The notes under the pieces are model-generated. The model had not been told where the DNA came from. It saw only the letters and a list, made by a program, of their open reading frames with translations, and ran no database searches. Below are positions 9,438-20,754 of a DNA stretch of 64,000 nucleotides, in pieces. Position 1 is the first letter of the stretch; the number at the start of each line of letters is the position of its first letter. This DNA is from Fasciola hepatica (lineage: Eukaryota > Platyhelminthes > Trematoda > Plagiorchiida > Fasciolidae): positions 4,441,001-4,505,000 of the forward strand of contig CANUEZ040000168.1 in NCBI GenBank assembly GCA_948099385.1, in the 5' to 3' direction. A program made the translations under genes and the position numbers.

Positions 9438-11518
9438 TTATCTCCGTAGTGTATGCAAAACAGAGACCACAATCCCAGCGTCATCAACTGGTATGTAAAC
9501 ATATTTACACAGTATTTCTATAAGATTCGCACACAGTTTCTCCGGCAAAAGTACACTTACACGGAAAATTAACAGACGAGAAGATGGTATTTCGTAAGTG
9601 AAAACATCTGGTGGTTCTTTGAACCGCTGGTAAAAAATGACGTCATCGACAATATCCACGACTTTACCAGGATTCATTTGTACGTTCACAAAACAGTTTG
9701 CACCCTTTGTAGTGAGAACGGTACTTTGCCATTTGATTTGCTTGATTCCTCGGGGTACGCGGAATCGATAACAACCTACATCATCGGACTCATCTGGCGG
9801 CTGCATTCGTTGGCCTATGTTGTAAGCCTCAGAAATTCGCCTGAAAATCTGTATATGGGGTCTATTAGGTCTCCTGATGATTCGCCTTAATTTTGACATG
9901 AATGACTCATAGACAAAGGCTGAAAATAGGTTTACGTTCCCAAACCGTTTGACATCTAACCCTAAGTGCGCCAGTGTGTGGACATTGCATGATAATTGCG
10001 ATGGTGAATACAGATACAGAAGTTATTTGCTAATGGAAAATTTGCAGAGAAATAATCACTAGAAAATATGTACAAAATAATGGACAAGGTTAGAAAGTTC
10101 AGATATGGTAACCTACATAAAACACACTGCAAGTGAACTGGACCCATATAAAGTGCAAATAGCCGTAGTTCGGTGGCCTTCCACCTTTCCAGATGACATA
10201 GCGACCTACACTTTCGAGCAAAGTCACATGGAGTCCATTTACTACACTTTATGATTAGATCCAATAGGCGATCGGCATCACAACGTCGTATTTTATAGTT
10301 TATATCGTTCTTCAGCAGCAACATGATCTTGCGAACTACACCTAAGAATATCAGATGCATAGGTTCACAAGGAAAAGCAGCTATCATATCAATAGGCAAT
10401 TCTTCAAAAGGTGAGCGCGTCGATTGATGGTGACCCGGATGCAAACGCGTGCGAAATGAAGCGTCTGTGCGAATGGAACTGCACAGATTGGGAAATGTCA
10501 TACGACCCGCGACATAAACACCTTTGCAAACACACCTATCACATCCGTGGTATCCAGCATGTCCCTTGATCTGCTTTATAAAAGCTCGGGCAGGGGCATC
10601 ACACAAAACGGCTTGCAGCTTGACGTCAATTTTAGAAGACCTTCCGGGAATAGCAATTCCACTACTTATAACGGGCTTTAATTCCGAAATCAAGTCCGTT
10701 AGATATTCAACCACGTCCAACGGTTTGCTGTCACTATAGAAAACCCAAACAACAAAGGAGCACGTGAGAACTGCTTTCACGATACGGAATTGTATGGGCC
10801 ACAGATGTTTTGTGGAGTCCTTGAAGCAACACCTGCCGTCGAAATGTAGCTGAATGGAAATGCAGGTAGGAATGGGATCCATATGAACAGCTTCACGCAG
10901 TATCGCTGCATGTAAGCCCAAATGCACATAAAAACCACCGGGAATGACACGTGATTCGCATGTGCGAGGCGTACCAAGAATCGTCCGTTGATCCCGAGGT
11001 ACTTGGATAAAATGTGAACTTAACATTTGTAACCATCGTCGTAAATCCGTTAGTGACATGTTGCATTGGCTGTACAAAAGACGGATATCATCTAACATGT
11101 TTCCAGTGCTTATCCATGTGTTCGCATCAGTCACACTCCTGAATTCCGAAGCAGCAATATGACTGCCAAATGTAGAAGTATTCACGTGTTCCGCATTGTC
11201 TAAGATATAAGTGAACAGTGTAGGTAAACAAGTCTTACCAGCCGGACTCAGGCAGACAGACGTCTCGGCTAAATCCGATGTAGATGCTTCTGCTGCTGAC
11301 CTGTCTGATGCTCGAAGCAGTTGACGCAGTCTTCGTTTCTTAGCAAATTTTGACGAACCAGGATGGGAAAATGTTCTTCCAGGCATTGTGAAAATAGTTA
11401 AATCTGCATAATTTAAGAAGAGAGGCTTAAAAGAGACGACCATCAACGAACTGCCCTTTGTTTCATGGTTTTCAATAATATTATGAAACTGAGCGGATAG
11501 ATCGCTGCCCTGGGACAA
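9438..11518 (-). CDS. Tnp2-type (Transposase_21-like) transposase of CACTA-like element, one frameshift
   Basis: A 518-codon frame starts at 11,518 (MSQGSDLS) and is followed by a second frame ending at 9,438. The core region shows the signature of CACTA transposases: LHFDGRCCFKDSTKHLWPI, CSFVVWVFYSDSKPLDVVEYL, VLCDAPARAFIKQIKGHAGY, GCDRCVCKGVY, DMIAAFPCEPMHLIFLGVVRK and FARKCRSLCHLERWKATE, then FALYMGPV. Near 10,020 the frame shifts by one base. In the second frame the protein continues CNVHTLAHLGLDVKRFG and LFSAFVYESFMSKLRRIIRR, which joins the 153-codon frame at 9,899-9,438. It would cut the element ends and catalyse transposition. One frameshift with otherwise good preservation suggests recent activity or a sequencing error. 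An intron at the break is possible but not needed. Confidence 0.8.
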
Positions 11519-11904
11519 AAGATAACTAATCCAAGTGCTACACTGAAAAACCGGTCCGAAATAAAGTGAGTTATATTACAAGAATCAAATTCAGAGATCT
11601 GTCCTGAACTTGGCGAAAAATATCGTCACCCGAGGACAGAATCACGAACGAGAAATTAGCGCAAACCATACCTGATCACTCAGCAAGTCGGACTGGCAGG
11701 TACGCGCCAAAAACTCGTAGCACATTAAAACAAACCAAAGTCAACTAGTTTTTGTAATACTCTTTTGTCGAAATTTCTTTGCACAAAGACGAGTTGCTAT
11801 GCTATGCAAGGAATCAATTTGGCCATTTTGAGCGAAAAAACACTCATCCTAGAGAAAAACAGAAGTGGTATTTATGTGGTGAATCTACCACATGGAAGGT
11901 GGTA

Positions 11905-11920
11905 TTTTGTGCTGGCTGGG
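11905..11920 (-). repeat. Right terminal inverted repeat of CACTA-like element
   Basis: TTTTGTGCTGGCTGGG on plus, the exact reverse complement of 7,439-7,454; followed by GA. Confidence 0.85.
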
Positions 11921-13089
11921 GAATGGTTTCCTAGTCTATCCTCTGAGAATGTCTGAGAGTAGTCGATCGACTGGTCCGGCAGAGAAAAAGAGGAAAAAGA
12001 AGGAAATTACCTCCTCGAATACGCTTCAAATCTGGGGGGGTAGAGGTTGAGAGCATCTGTCCTTGATGGTATCCCACCTTTCTTCTAGCGAATGTATTTT
12101 TTGGATCCTTGGCCACTATATTCCTATTCCACCTTGTTTGGCCCATCGGTATCGATTCTGCCTTAGCTTCTGAGCCCAGCTCTTCCGGTCGGTGGATTTT
12201 TGACGCTTAGTTTAATCTTGGGACTTCATGCTCTTTTTTGCGTAGAAACCACTCCGCCGTATTTTCCCCAACTTTTCTTTGATGCTGCTTTATGACAAAT
12301 ACAGCAGGGACTAACGGTGTCCCTTTCCGTGCCTGGTGATCTGAGTCACATGCAGCTTGAATGCATGCAACTGGAATCACCGCAAGAAGATGTCGCTCGT
12401 TGGTAACATTTCTGTGGTCTCGTCCACCCAGCGGGTTTCTGGAAGGTTGGAAATTCCTGCTACCACACTTCCTCGTCCATGCTTACGCAGATGGCAGCAT
12501 CTGCATGTGTTCTGAGTAGTCCCCAGCTGTCGCCAGAGGAGCCCATTGGATGCCGACGGCCTTGAATTTAACCCATATAAACACCTTCTGGACTGGACTT
12601 CCAAATAACAATAGCAAAATTGATGGCAACATTGAAGTATTCCGCGAGTGGATCGAGAAGCGCGCATAGGTGCAAGATCAATGGGCACTATCATTCACAG
12701 AGTAACGAAGTCAGCATTACCCGGAAAGGACATAACGTAGTCGTGGGCACTTGGAACTGTGTCCAGCAGTTTTAAAATATACTAAGAAGACCGAGAATTG
12801 CTCGAAAGAGGGTACAAGAGGGATCAAGATTTCAAAAAACAAAGCGGTGGGGAACGTGGTCAGTGAATATTGCGGGCGATCACAGTTGGCCAGCATGAAA
12901 ATCGGCGCACGATTAGACGTTTTGCAGGAATCCATTGGGCGGGAATTGTATGCACTGGAAAGACCAGGGGATGCATCTTTCACAAAACTCAGATTAAGAT
13001 GTCGGTGGATGTCAGAGATGCTGGTAAGAAAACTGTCGTGATGAAATTACAGATAGGGAGCATAGGAGTGTGCAAGACGAAATAGTGAG
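11921..13089. other. No confidently recognised gene
   Basis: Short frames occur on both strands (for example 12,377-12,694 minus and 12,751-13,041 plus), but none shows a family motif I can defend. The region may include decayed RT sequence continuing L4 on minus. Confidence 0.4.
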
Positions 13090-14150
13090 CTCCCGCCAAT
13101 CTCCAGCCCCCCAGTAGCTAACCAGTGCCCAGGGATACGTTGAGCAGCTGTATTAGCTGCTCACCTAGGATACAGGCTGGAGCTCTTGGAAAGTGTGTTT
13201 GAACACCATCAGATCCCTCAGCCTTGTCGATAATCAGCTTGCTCAGCGCCGTTCATCCACACTGTGGTGATGACGACTCTATCCATGTTGGTTGTCTGCT
13301 GGACTACGGCGGTCTCGTGCTGTGTCCCGACATCTTTTCCGTGCACGAGCTCGAAGAAGTCTTCAGAGTCTGCGCTTTCTCCTTACAATTTCATGCGCTC
13401 GTAGCTATAACCTCGGTTAGCGTATCCATGAGGGTATTGTGAAGCTGGTCACACGCCAGATATGGGTAGTATTCCCCGAAAAAATTATCCCCTTTCTCGC
13501 ACTGAAAGTGGCGACTAGTTAGATTCTGTCAGCAGAGAGCATTGATTGTATGGGTTTGGGAAAATTGAGGTCATGCTGATGGACGAACAACCGACGAGAG
13601 TCCATCTTATGGTCACTAATGGGGGATTAACCCATATTACACAGCCCCGAATCGAAACTAAGTACAATAAGTCGTTATCCTCGGTTGATGAGTTTGCATA
13701 TTGGGTCGGGAGGCTTCCTTTGATGCAGGAAGCAAAGTCTACTAGGTCGTCTGGTGATGAGTGGGCTTGCCATCGGATGCTATCGACTTTGAAATCTCCA
13801 GCGACCAGCTTGTGGCTTGATGTAATTTGAGTAGAATGAGTAAAAGCCTCGGCGAGCAGAGGAAAGTTGTCCGCGAAAGAAATCGGAGGCTGGTGGATGC
13901 AGCTTTAAAAAAAGACGAATTATCTAGTAGGATGGTCAATGGAATGGACTTTGGTATGGTATCAAGGGCCTGGTGAGATAAGTACGCGAAGAGTTTGAGT
14001 CTAAAGTATATGAGGCCACCTCCCCAGCCACCAATTCTGTTCGCACTAAATGCTTGGCGGCCAGGAAGAGGGACTTGACCAGTTACGCTGGAAGCTGCTT
14101 GCCGGGATTCGGTGACGACTGTGAGGTAGTAGCTCTTGGACGGGGCCATC
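13090..14150 (-). pseudogene. CR1-like L4: decayed endonuclease and RT N-terminus
   Basis: On minus, 14,080-13,930 reads GGWGGGLIYFRLKLF and then LDTIPKSIPLTI, the APE-endonuclease GGG and strand motifs. At 13,815-13,545 another frame gives HKLVAGDFKVDSIRWQAHSS, the GDFN..W catalytic region with N changed to K. The endonuclease C-terminus is degraded. At about 13,300-13,110 a frame reads LSKLIIDKAEGSDGVQTHF and LIQLLNVSLGTG, the RT N-terminal (K..GPDG) region. At least three frame changes and several stops separate these pieces. Sequence further upstream (14.2-15.2 kb) may be the ORF1-endonuclease linker, but I cannot show it. Confidence 0.7.
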
Positions 14151-15818
14151 CCGTGAAAGAAACTAAATTTACTGATGACGATAAGAGTGGTGAAAATAAT
14201 AAGAGGTATGTGGTTGGCGTTACTGAGCAGTGGAAGACTGCATTTCCAGGGTCGGTAGGTGAGATCCCGACGGGAATTCCTGGGTTTCGTCGGTCTGGAG
14301 GATACATGGGGTACAGCCATACCAGTGGTTTCCGAAATATTCCTCTTGGGTTCACCGTTAACGTTTCTGAGAGTAGCAGGCAACGGTTTGGTGAACCGTG
14401 AAGGATGGCAATTGGCAGACCGGAGGTTGATGAGTTAATTAGGGAACCTGAGGACCTTGAAAAAGCACTTGCATGGGGGGGGCAGTGCTGCTTCGGGGAG
14501 CAGACTAGGAGAACCCAAGCTGTGAGCTCTTGTGGTACGCGGGGTAGTCAGAGTTGTTGGGGACATGGAAGTGCGGGCCGTAAAGAGAGTGTAAGGGTGG
14601 CGGCTTATGGGTGGCTGAAAAGGGTTTGAGTCGGTCTGTGTCAGCAACGCAACTCCGGCCTCTCGCCTTCCGTCCCTCAATCCTGCCTTAAAGCTTCTCA
14701 TCCTTGGAACAATATACCGACATTCTCCGGCGTCATCGAAGTTTTCACCAGCGCGAAAACACCGGGCTCTGCTACCCGAATCGTCACCCCCTCCGTTTAA
14801 CCTGGAAGCTGCATGTATTTTAAACCAAATTGACGGATTCCTGGAAGTTGCCGGTGACTCATTCATGATTTTTACGACTAGTACCCTCGAACGCCTTCTC
14901 CCGGGGTGACGCCATGTATTTTGCTATTGCTATGCCCCACGATAAGATGCCCTGCATGCCATAGGCTGCAATACTGCTCTGAGTTGCTGTGTTCTCGTCG
15001 GTCAGTTCTGCCTCTGACACCAAGTGAACGGTGGGTCTCGTCTTGATCTGTCCCGATGGGTCAGTTCCCTGGCCCATGTCTGAGGAACTTTCGATTTGGC
15101 TTGGCTTCCTCAGAGTCCCTTGGTCTTTCTTTGGATGCACGCACGATTTGCGGACTCGATTCCCGTCCAGCGAATGGAAACACAAAACAATATCAATTGA
15201 TGGGTTTTAGTAATTTTATTGGTTACCCCGCATAAATGACAGGAGATGGGAGACCGAGCGAGCTAATGGCCAGAGCTGACGAGCTGGAGCGCGCCTTGCC
15301 GCATGCGTAGCGTGACGTAAGATGGCGAAGCTGTCTACTCTACCGGTACCGGGTGAACTTAAACAAAACAGACTTAAAACAACCATTCGGTTGAGGGAAC
15401 TGAGGCTAAACCGAATTCCTGACCTATCGAACAGCCTGGTCAGAGCTGGCTAAGCCAGTCGCATACCTCAATGGATGACTGATGAGGATCATCCAGATGT
15501 CCTACAGGACTTGTACTATAGGCCCATGTGTCCGACCGAAGATTATGATAATGCACTGGTTGGATCAGGTCTGGACGATTGAAAGTACTCTGAAGCACTT
15601 CTGTCCTGACCGTAATCCACTTTACATGAATCAGATGAAAGATTCGAAAAGAAAAATCGCCTGTAGCTAGAGGAGGACCTGGCACTTGAATTGGCCGCTC
15701 ATAAGGAGCGATTGTCTTTTCCAAGTGAATCTTAGGGCCAATACCTATTTGTAAACATGCAGCGCCTAAGTTCTGAGCTGGCGAAAGGATTTTAGTGAGT
15801 TTGATGATTGTGAAGCGG
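14151..15818. other. Unassigned stretch
   Basis: Several 70-140-codon frames are present on both strands (for example 14,866-14,435 and 15,185-14,859 minus, 15,724-15,440 minus). I recognise none of them. Proline/serine-rich composition at 14,435-14,866 minus would suit an ORF1-ORF2 linker of the adjacent L4 element; this is a guess. Confidence 0.3.
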
Positions 15819-16667
15819 CTAAACTTCTCCCAGTGTGTACTGCTGGAAGTTGGTTCTTTCAGGGGCCTTGGTTGGTACCGGAGCTTCGCTAGATTGCGGC
15901 TGTGCAGCCTTCCCTGGAGGTGGTGCCTTATTACGTTCCTCTTTTCTATTCTTATGGTTTGCCTCTTCCTTGGTCTTTTGCCTCCCGGCTTTTGTTGGCA
16001 TATCGAGAAGCTTTCTCCCGCCCTGAGATTTTGGGTCTGACCTACTCAAAGGAATCATCCCCAGCTGTACGGCCTGCAGGCCAGGCTGCGTGAGTCCACA
16101 ACCACCCACAATGGACGCAGCGATAGCACGGCCCGGCTTCGAAATTAAAGGGCCATACGGAGTGGCACACACCATGCTCTTCACCACACGGGCCCTGGAC
16201 AGCTACACCTCCCTCAAGTAAACGTTGGTAAACGCCGCAACTATGGCCCGTGGCGGGGCGGGTCTTCCTCTTCGTCATTTGCCCATTCAATGGCACCTCA
16301 CTATTGGTGCCGGAGGATGCACGCCCGCATTCCGAAGAACTTTGGCTAAGTGCCGACGGTTTTCGTCCCCACAGATTATGCCGTAGTTTTCATAATTTTT
16401 CATATGGCTACGAGATATCAGCCTTCTACTCCTGTCCGTAATGGCCTCTGCATCTAGCTTTATGCTTCGCGCTTCGCCGTCTGAAAGTTTGACCAGCTTC
16501 CAAGAGGGTTTCCCATCTAATGGGGCACTTATATATATTTGCGGAACGGACTGTCCAGCGGTGTGCCTCAGTTTTTCAACTTGGATAGCCGGTACAATGT
16601 CACGGCCATCCCGATGCGAGACCCAGGTTGCGTTGCCTCTTTTGATTTTCCCGTTGTTCGGAAACAA
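15819..16667 (-). other. Overlapping minus-strand frames, possible retroelement ORF1 remnant
   Basis: Three consecutive minus frames overlap: 126 codons (16,667-16,287), 84 codons (16,296-16,042) and 122 codons (16,187-15,819). The middle one is cysteine-rich (PCYRCVHCGWLWTH), which faintly recalls the C..C..W.H part of a PHD-type finger found in some CR1-like ORF1 proteins. The last is lysine/proline-rich (RKEERNKAPPPGKAAQ). The overlaps suggest one ancestral protein with two frameshifts. Function is not assigned. Confidence 0.25.
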
Positions 16668-18359
16668 CTTTTGTTATTCTGGTATATATCCACCCCCAAC
16701 CGGAAGTAGTGACTTACTGGAGCGGGCTGTCGCAGCAATCCAGCTTGAGGCCACTAGTTGCTATCGCGACTTAAGGTCATATATTATCGCAGGCATTTTC
16801 AGCCCCGATTACACCTCATAGCATTCTACAAGACCTACCTCGTAAACCCTCCCTGATCCTCGCCGTGATATTACCTGTCTAGCATATCTACGTCCTACAA
16901 CTTGCAAACCTGTTTCTGCAGAATTCGCACCACCCTGCTACTGGTGCAACTTCTAGAGTTTCTGTATTTCTCGTATTTTTCCCTACTCTTTTCTGATTAT
17001 CCACAGCTCTCTACTCCGCCATTATTTACCTCCCCCCACAAGAGAGCGCTCTTATTCTACCCAGCCATCAGGTTCATACCCGAAATAAACTTCTCCAAGC
17101 CACCTGTTGTTGTGATCCTGACAACGGTACAGCATCCACCACGTCTTGCGTGGATGCTATCTCCTTACACTGCACATCGAAATTTTACTCGCTCACTGCT
17201 CCGCGCTGCACTAAGGTCCTCCAAGCCGAACTAAGCAGTCCACCTTCAGTCCCGGTTTTCGCCAAGGTCACACCACGGCCTCTGAAAATATGGCTGTCTC
17301 GTATACTCCCGGCCTGAACAAACCTTTCGGCTTGTCCCTGACTGATTGACCTTCGATAAGTTCTTGCTACATTTTCCTTGTCATGCAGTCCCGGTCCTCA
17401 GCATATGTTCGGAAAACCCGAACCCCTAAAGTTGGCGAATTCAAACACACCCAACCCCCACAAACGACAGATTTCTGCTCAGTGGCATTTGCTGATATTG
17501 ACAGTCAAGCCTTCAGTGGTCCAAGTGGCCTCATCCAGAACCGAAGGACAAGATCAAGCCGATCGAAGAAATCCTTCCGAAAATTTCCTTTCTGACTACT
17601 CTCCTTAGCCCTGCAAGCAATAATTCCCTGAATACTTAGCTTCGGCTGGACACTGCCTCAAATCTGTTACGAATAAGGTATACTGCCGGATTACCAGCCC
17701 TAGGAATGCCGCGGTTTTTATAGTTTTAGAAAGTATATCTCTTGTCTTCCGGTTGTAGGGCCACGGGCGGGGTGCGCCGTCGAAAAATCTCGCCGTTTGA
17801 CTTCCGGTGGATTTTTCAGGACCGCATCGTTTGCAATATTGAAACTAAACAGAATGACCTCTTCCACTCCCCACTGGTCTATTTTCCAGCCCACCAGCAA
17901 CATCAGACGCAAAGTACTGTCGGGGTTCGTATTTCGATACCCCTTTCTTCCCCATTTCCCCATCATCCGGTGAACCGTCGTCAAATTCACCGGTGACATT
18001 TAGATGACAGGGTAATCACCAGATCCGGGACCTTTTTGGCCCCAGCCTCATACCAGTTTGCTATTTCAAAACTTTAGGACTACAAGACCACCATCACTAG
18101 TCAAACACGGAGTTCCTAATTCGCACAGTTACTCACTATAGAGGCCACCAAATCAGGCTGTGCATCATGTCCAAGCATCATAGCTACAAACTTCTATTCC
18201 AGTTCACAGACGACACTATAGCTGGAGAGTTCACTGCCAAATCGATGGCTGCAGTCGGCTCGTCTTTTAAGGTTAACAAGATATTACCAGACGAAAAGCA
18301 TTCTCATCAAGGAGGACGCCGGTCACCCAAAATCGACACTGCCATACACATGCAAGCCG
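16668..18359. other. No recognisable gene
   Basis: Short frames only. Nothing here matches the gag that follows the homologous LTR at 43.4 kb, although this sequence occupies the equivalent side of the 18.4-kb LTR. Confidence 0.35.
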
Positions 18360-18718
18360 TGTAGCACGCTTTTGAGCGATACTTAGCCAAATGCGAAAGG
18401 GACCACGAAATAAGAAAGTGATTATCCGCAAATTCTACGTTGCAGGATTATTAGACGAACAATGACATAAAACGTGTGCCAACCTTAATTATACGATCAG
18501 AAAACGGAAACCAATTTGCGGCTTGCTAGAGGCAAGCAGGCGCTTCATGCAGGTTCAAAATAGGATATAGTGGAGTAGCGCGTCGGATGCGAACAGGCAA
18601 ACGTTGTTCCACAAAGCTATAAAGCCTAGGAAAACAAGAAAACAGTGTATGAGAGCGAGTGGTATCTAGGAAACACGAACTTTTAGTGCTTTTGTGGGAT
18701 TTTCCACAACCAGTCGTC
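18360..18718 (-). repeat. Pao-type LTR (diverged copy), 359 bp
   Basis: On minus it begins TGTGGAAAATCCCAC and ends AAAGCGTGCTACA, so it has TGT...ACA termini. It is homologous along its length to the repeat at 43,365-43,720, which sits directly upstream of a Pao gag, and to the fragment at 46,683-46,968. Shared blocks include AAAGTTCGTGTTT, the CGCGCTACTCCA/CGCGCCACTCCA region, TTCCGTTTTCTGAT, GTATAATTAAGGTT and GTAGAATTTGCGG. Its orientation matches the Pao integrase remnant at 20.8-21.6 kb, so it could be that element's 3' LTR. Confidence 0.65.
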
Positions 18719-19879
18719 ACGCCGCCCACCAAAATCCTCTCGAATCTTATCAGAGTCAAAGGTTTGTAATACGGGTGTTAAATCTTCTACCTACTTAGAC
18801 CATACTATCAATGGGCGTAACTAATACTTCCAACATCAGCCTTTTACTCACTATTGCACTTGATCCGGTGGCCAGGCTAGAACGATGTTACTCTGCGTTG
18901 TCCACGAGAGCCACTGCTCGACGGTGGGCGGGAAGGGGGTCGCACGGGTTCGGAAACATGCGTTGTCTTCTGGAGAGCCGCCCTGAATTAGCTGCGAGTG
19001 CATGTGTGAATGTGTGCGCGTGTATGTGCATGTGCGTGTGGGTGTCATGGGTGAAGTTGCTTGTAGGAATATGGGTAAGTAACAACCACCACCACATACG
19101 GGAGAAGTCTTCCGTAACGTCAGTGATAAACGGGGGGCGGTGAGCACTGTGACTTGTTCGTTGAGGGTTACGAAGCACAAGTTTTTTTAATGTACGTGTG
19201 CTTGATTGAGGGTGAATGTGCCGGGGTGTATTAGTGGAGGACAACTACCACCACATACAGGAAACGTCTTCCATAATTCGAAATATTGGGTCCCCTTTAT
19301 CCAATTCATTAGAACGGAGAGAAGACATAAGTCGCGGGATGCAAGCATTTCATTTATTCTTGTCAACCGCGGACGTAAAACTTGTCAGGATATATACGTG
19401 GTACAGTAGGGGGTAAATGCAACAGTAAAGTAGACACGATCGAAAGTTCTTACAGTGCGTACGTTGGGGAGAGTGAAGTCTGTCGTGTTAAAGCCAAGGT
19501 AAACAAACATTTTGGGTCAATCGTTTTTGTGCACAGAGTGCTGGTTGATGCGTCATAATTGAGATAGCCTCTCTGAAAGCTAATAGTTCCGGTGCTGGAT
19601 TGCGCAACAAAGATTTGAATCACTTGGTTAGGTCAGCTTTGTGACGTGATGCAATCAAGTGTCATGCAATCGAAGAAGCTGGCGGTTTCTCGTCAGTGTG
19701 CATTGCCCCAGTAGGTTGCGTCATCAAGTTTGACAGCCATTTTGGTATGCTTTCTGATGCGCGTTGAGTCAGGCAACTATCCGTCATGCTAATATATGCT
19801 TCACTGCAAATGTAAGTGAGACATTGGAATTAACAAGACTGTTAGAGTGAGTTTGATAACAACCTTTTGGTCCTCCGCA
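18719..19879. other. No gene; GT-rich tract at about 19,000-19,050
   Basis: Contains a degenerate GTGTGCGTGTATGTGCATGT tract and a duplicated 36-bp motif. No coding match was found; the Penelope endonuclease that would lie just left of 19,880 is not visible. Confidence 0.45.
19082..19276. repeat. 36-bp motif repeated at 159-bp spacing
   Basis: 19,082-19,117 and 19,241-19,276 align without gaps over 36 bp (ACAAC.ACCACCACATAC core, then GTCTTCC.TAA), differing at about six positions. Confidence 0.6.
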
Positions 19880-20640
19880 GCGAAAGCCACTGCGCTGCTG
19901 TGTATGTTTGCCTTAGGGCTAACTAAATGTTACAATTTATTTGATCAAATAAGTGATCCTTCATGAAAGAAAAAGGGATTAGGACTTGCTTCTCCTCGAC
20001 TTTAACTGTTTTCTCGCGCACAAGTCTTGGCTTCCGATGTTGTCTGACAAAGTTTTCCGGATAACCGTTGGCCAGCAGCTTTCTTTTATGGAGTCCTCTC
20101 CGTTTTGTATTTGTTCTTCCGTACATATTTTCTGGGCCCTGTTGGAGAGAGTTCTGGCCAATCCAATTTTGTAAGCCACTGGACTGCAGTTACGGAATTG
20201 TAACTGACGTCCGCCCGACTATGCTTTTCGGTGGATTCTGCGCTATAGAGTCCCATCCAGACGCCTGGCCAATAAAATATCTGGAAAGAGCAAACTATTA
20301 TCGCGCTCTTCTTCGTGAGATACACTGAGGGCGAGGTGAGAAGAGTTGAGAAAGTTGCCGAAAGGGGTAAAACGTTCCTCAGTAGTAAAGATTAAAATAT
20401 CTTCCACGTATCTTCTGTAAAATAGAAACTGGGAATCGTTATCACGTAGCTGTTTTTCGGTCATGCCCAGAAATACATCTGCCAGGGTTAAGCTCAGATG
20501 GCTTCCTGTGGCCACTCCATCAGTTTGTTTGTAAGCTTTACCCTCTACAATATCAATGGCAAACTGGGAACAGTGGGTACTGCGAAACTTCGCTCGTAGA
20601 TTGTGGATAAAAAACGTGTTTCGTACGCTTGTATGGTTGA
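19880..20640 (-). pseudogene. Penelope-like element fragment: RT palm and thumb
   Basis: On minus, bases 20,590-20,515 read YKQTDGVATGSHLS, the PLE form of RT motif B. The frame continues (20,515-20,243) with LADVFLGMTEKQL and FLFYRRYVEDILIF, where the usual YVDD is YVED, so a catalytic aspartate is changed. It then reads SVSHEEERDNSLLFPDILLARRLDGT, the PLE motif D/E region. After a frame break, 20,179-19,979 gives YKIGLARTLSNRAQKIC and the overlapping frame (20,126-19,923) gives LANGYPENFVRQH, the conserved PLE thumb. A trace of the R.TF..A region follows near 19,900. The GIY-YIG endonuclease and the N-terminal RT half are absent. It lies between two parts of a Pao remnant in the same orientation. 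Confidence 0.85.
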
Positions 20641-20754
20641 GTATGAGTGTATATGAGTAATCGAGTATGTCATTATTACTACCACAGGCGGGAAGCTTTT
20701 TTAACTACATCAGTAATGAAGGAAAAAACGGTAAACAATATGGTATGTCTTGCC

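Larger units (their letters stand above)
7439..11920 (-). mobile_element. CACTA-like (CMC/EnSpm-type) DNA transposon, 4.48 kb, both termini present
   Basis: The left end begins CCCAGCCAGCACAAAA at 7,439 and the right end is its exact reverse complement ending at 11,920: a 16-bp perfect terminal inverted repeat. The dinucleotide GA precedes the left end (7,437-7,438) and follows the right end (11,921-11,922), compatible with a short target-site duplication; CACTA elements usually duplicate 2-3 bp. Subterminal GTGGTATTT/AAATACCAC units occur inside both ends, as expected for transposase-binding arrays. Both genes lie on minus: a Tnp2-type transposase (11,518-9,438) and a spliced accessory gene (about 9,430-8,190). 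The termini do not read CACTA, so the assignment rests mainly on the transposase. Confidence 0.8.

Noticed and set aside
15474..15500. Another CTGATGAG with a self-complementary GGATCATCC
   Set aside because: No GAAA segment follows; likely chance.
16042..16296. Possible PHD-type zinc finger
   Set aside because: Cysteine/histidine spacing is incomplete and spread over shifted frames; kept only as a low-confidence ORF1 remnant.
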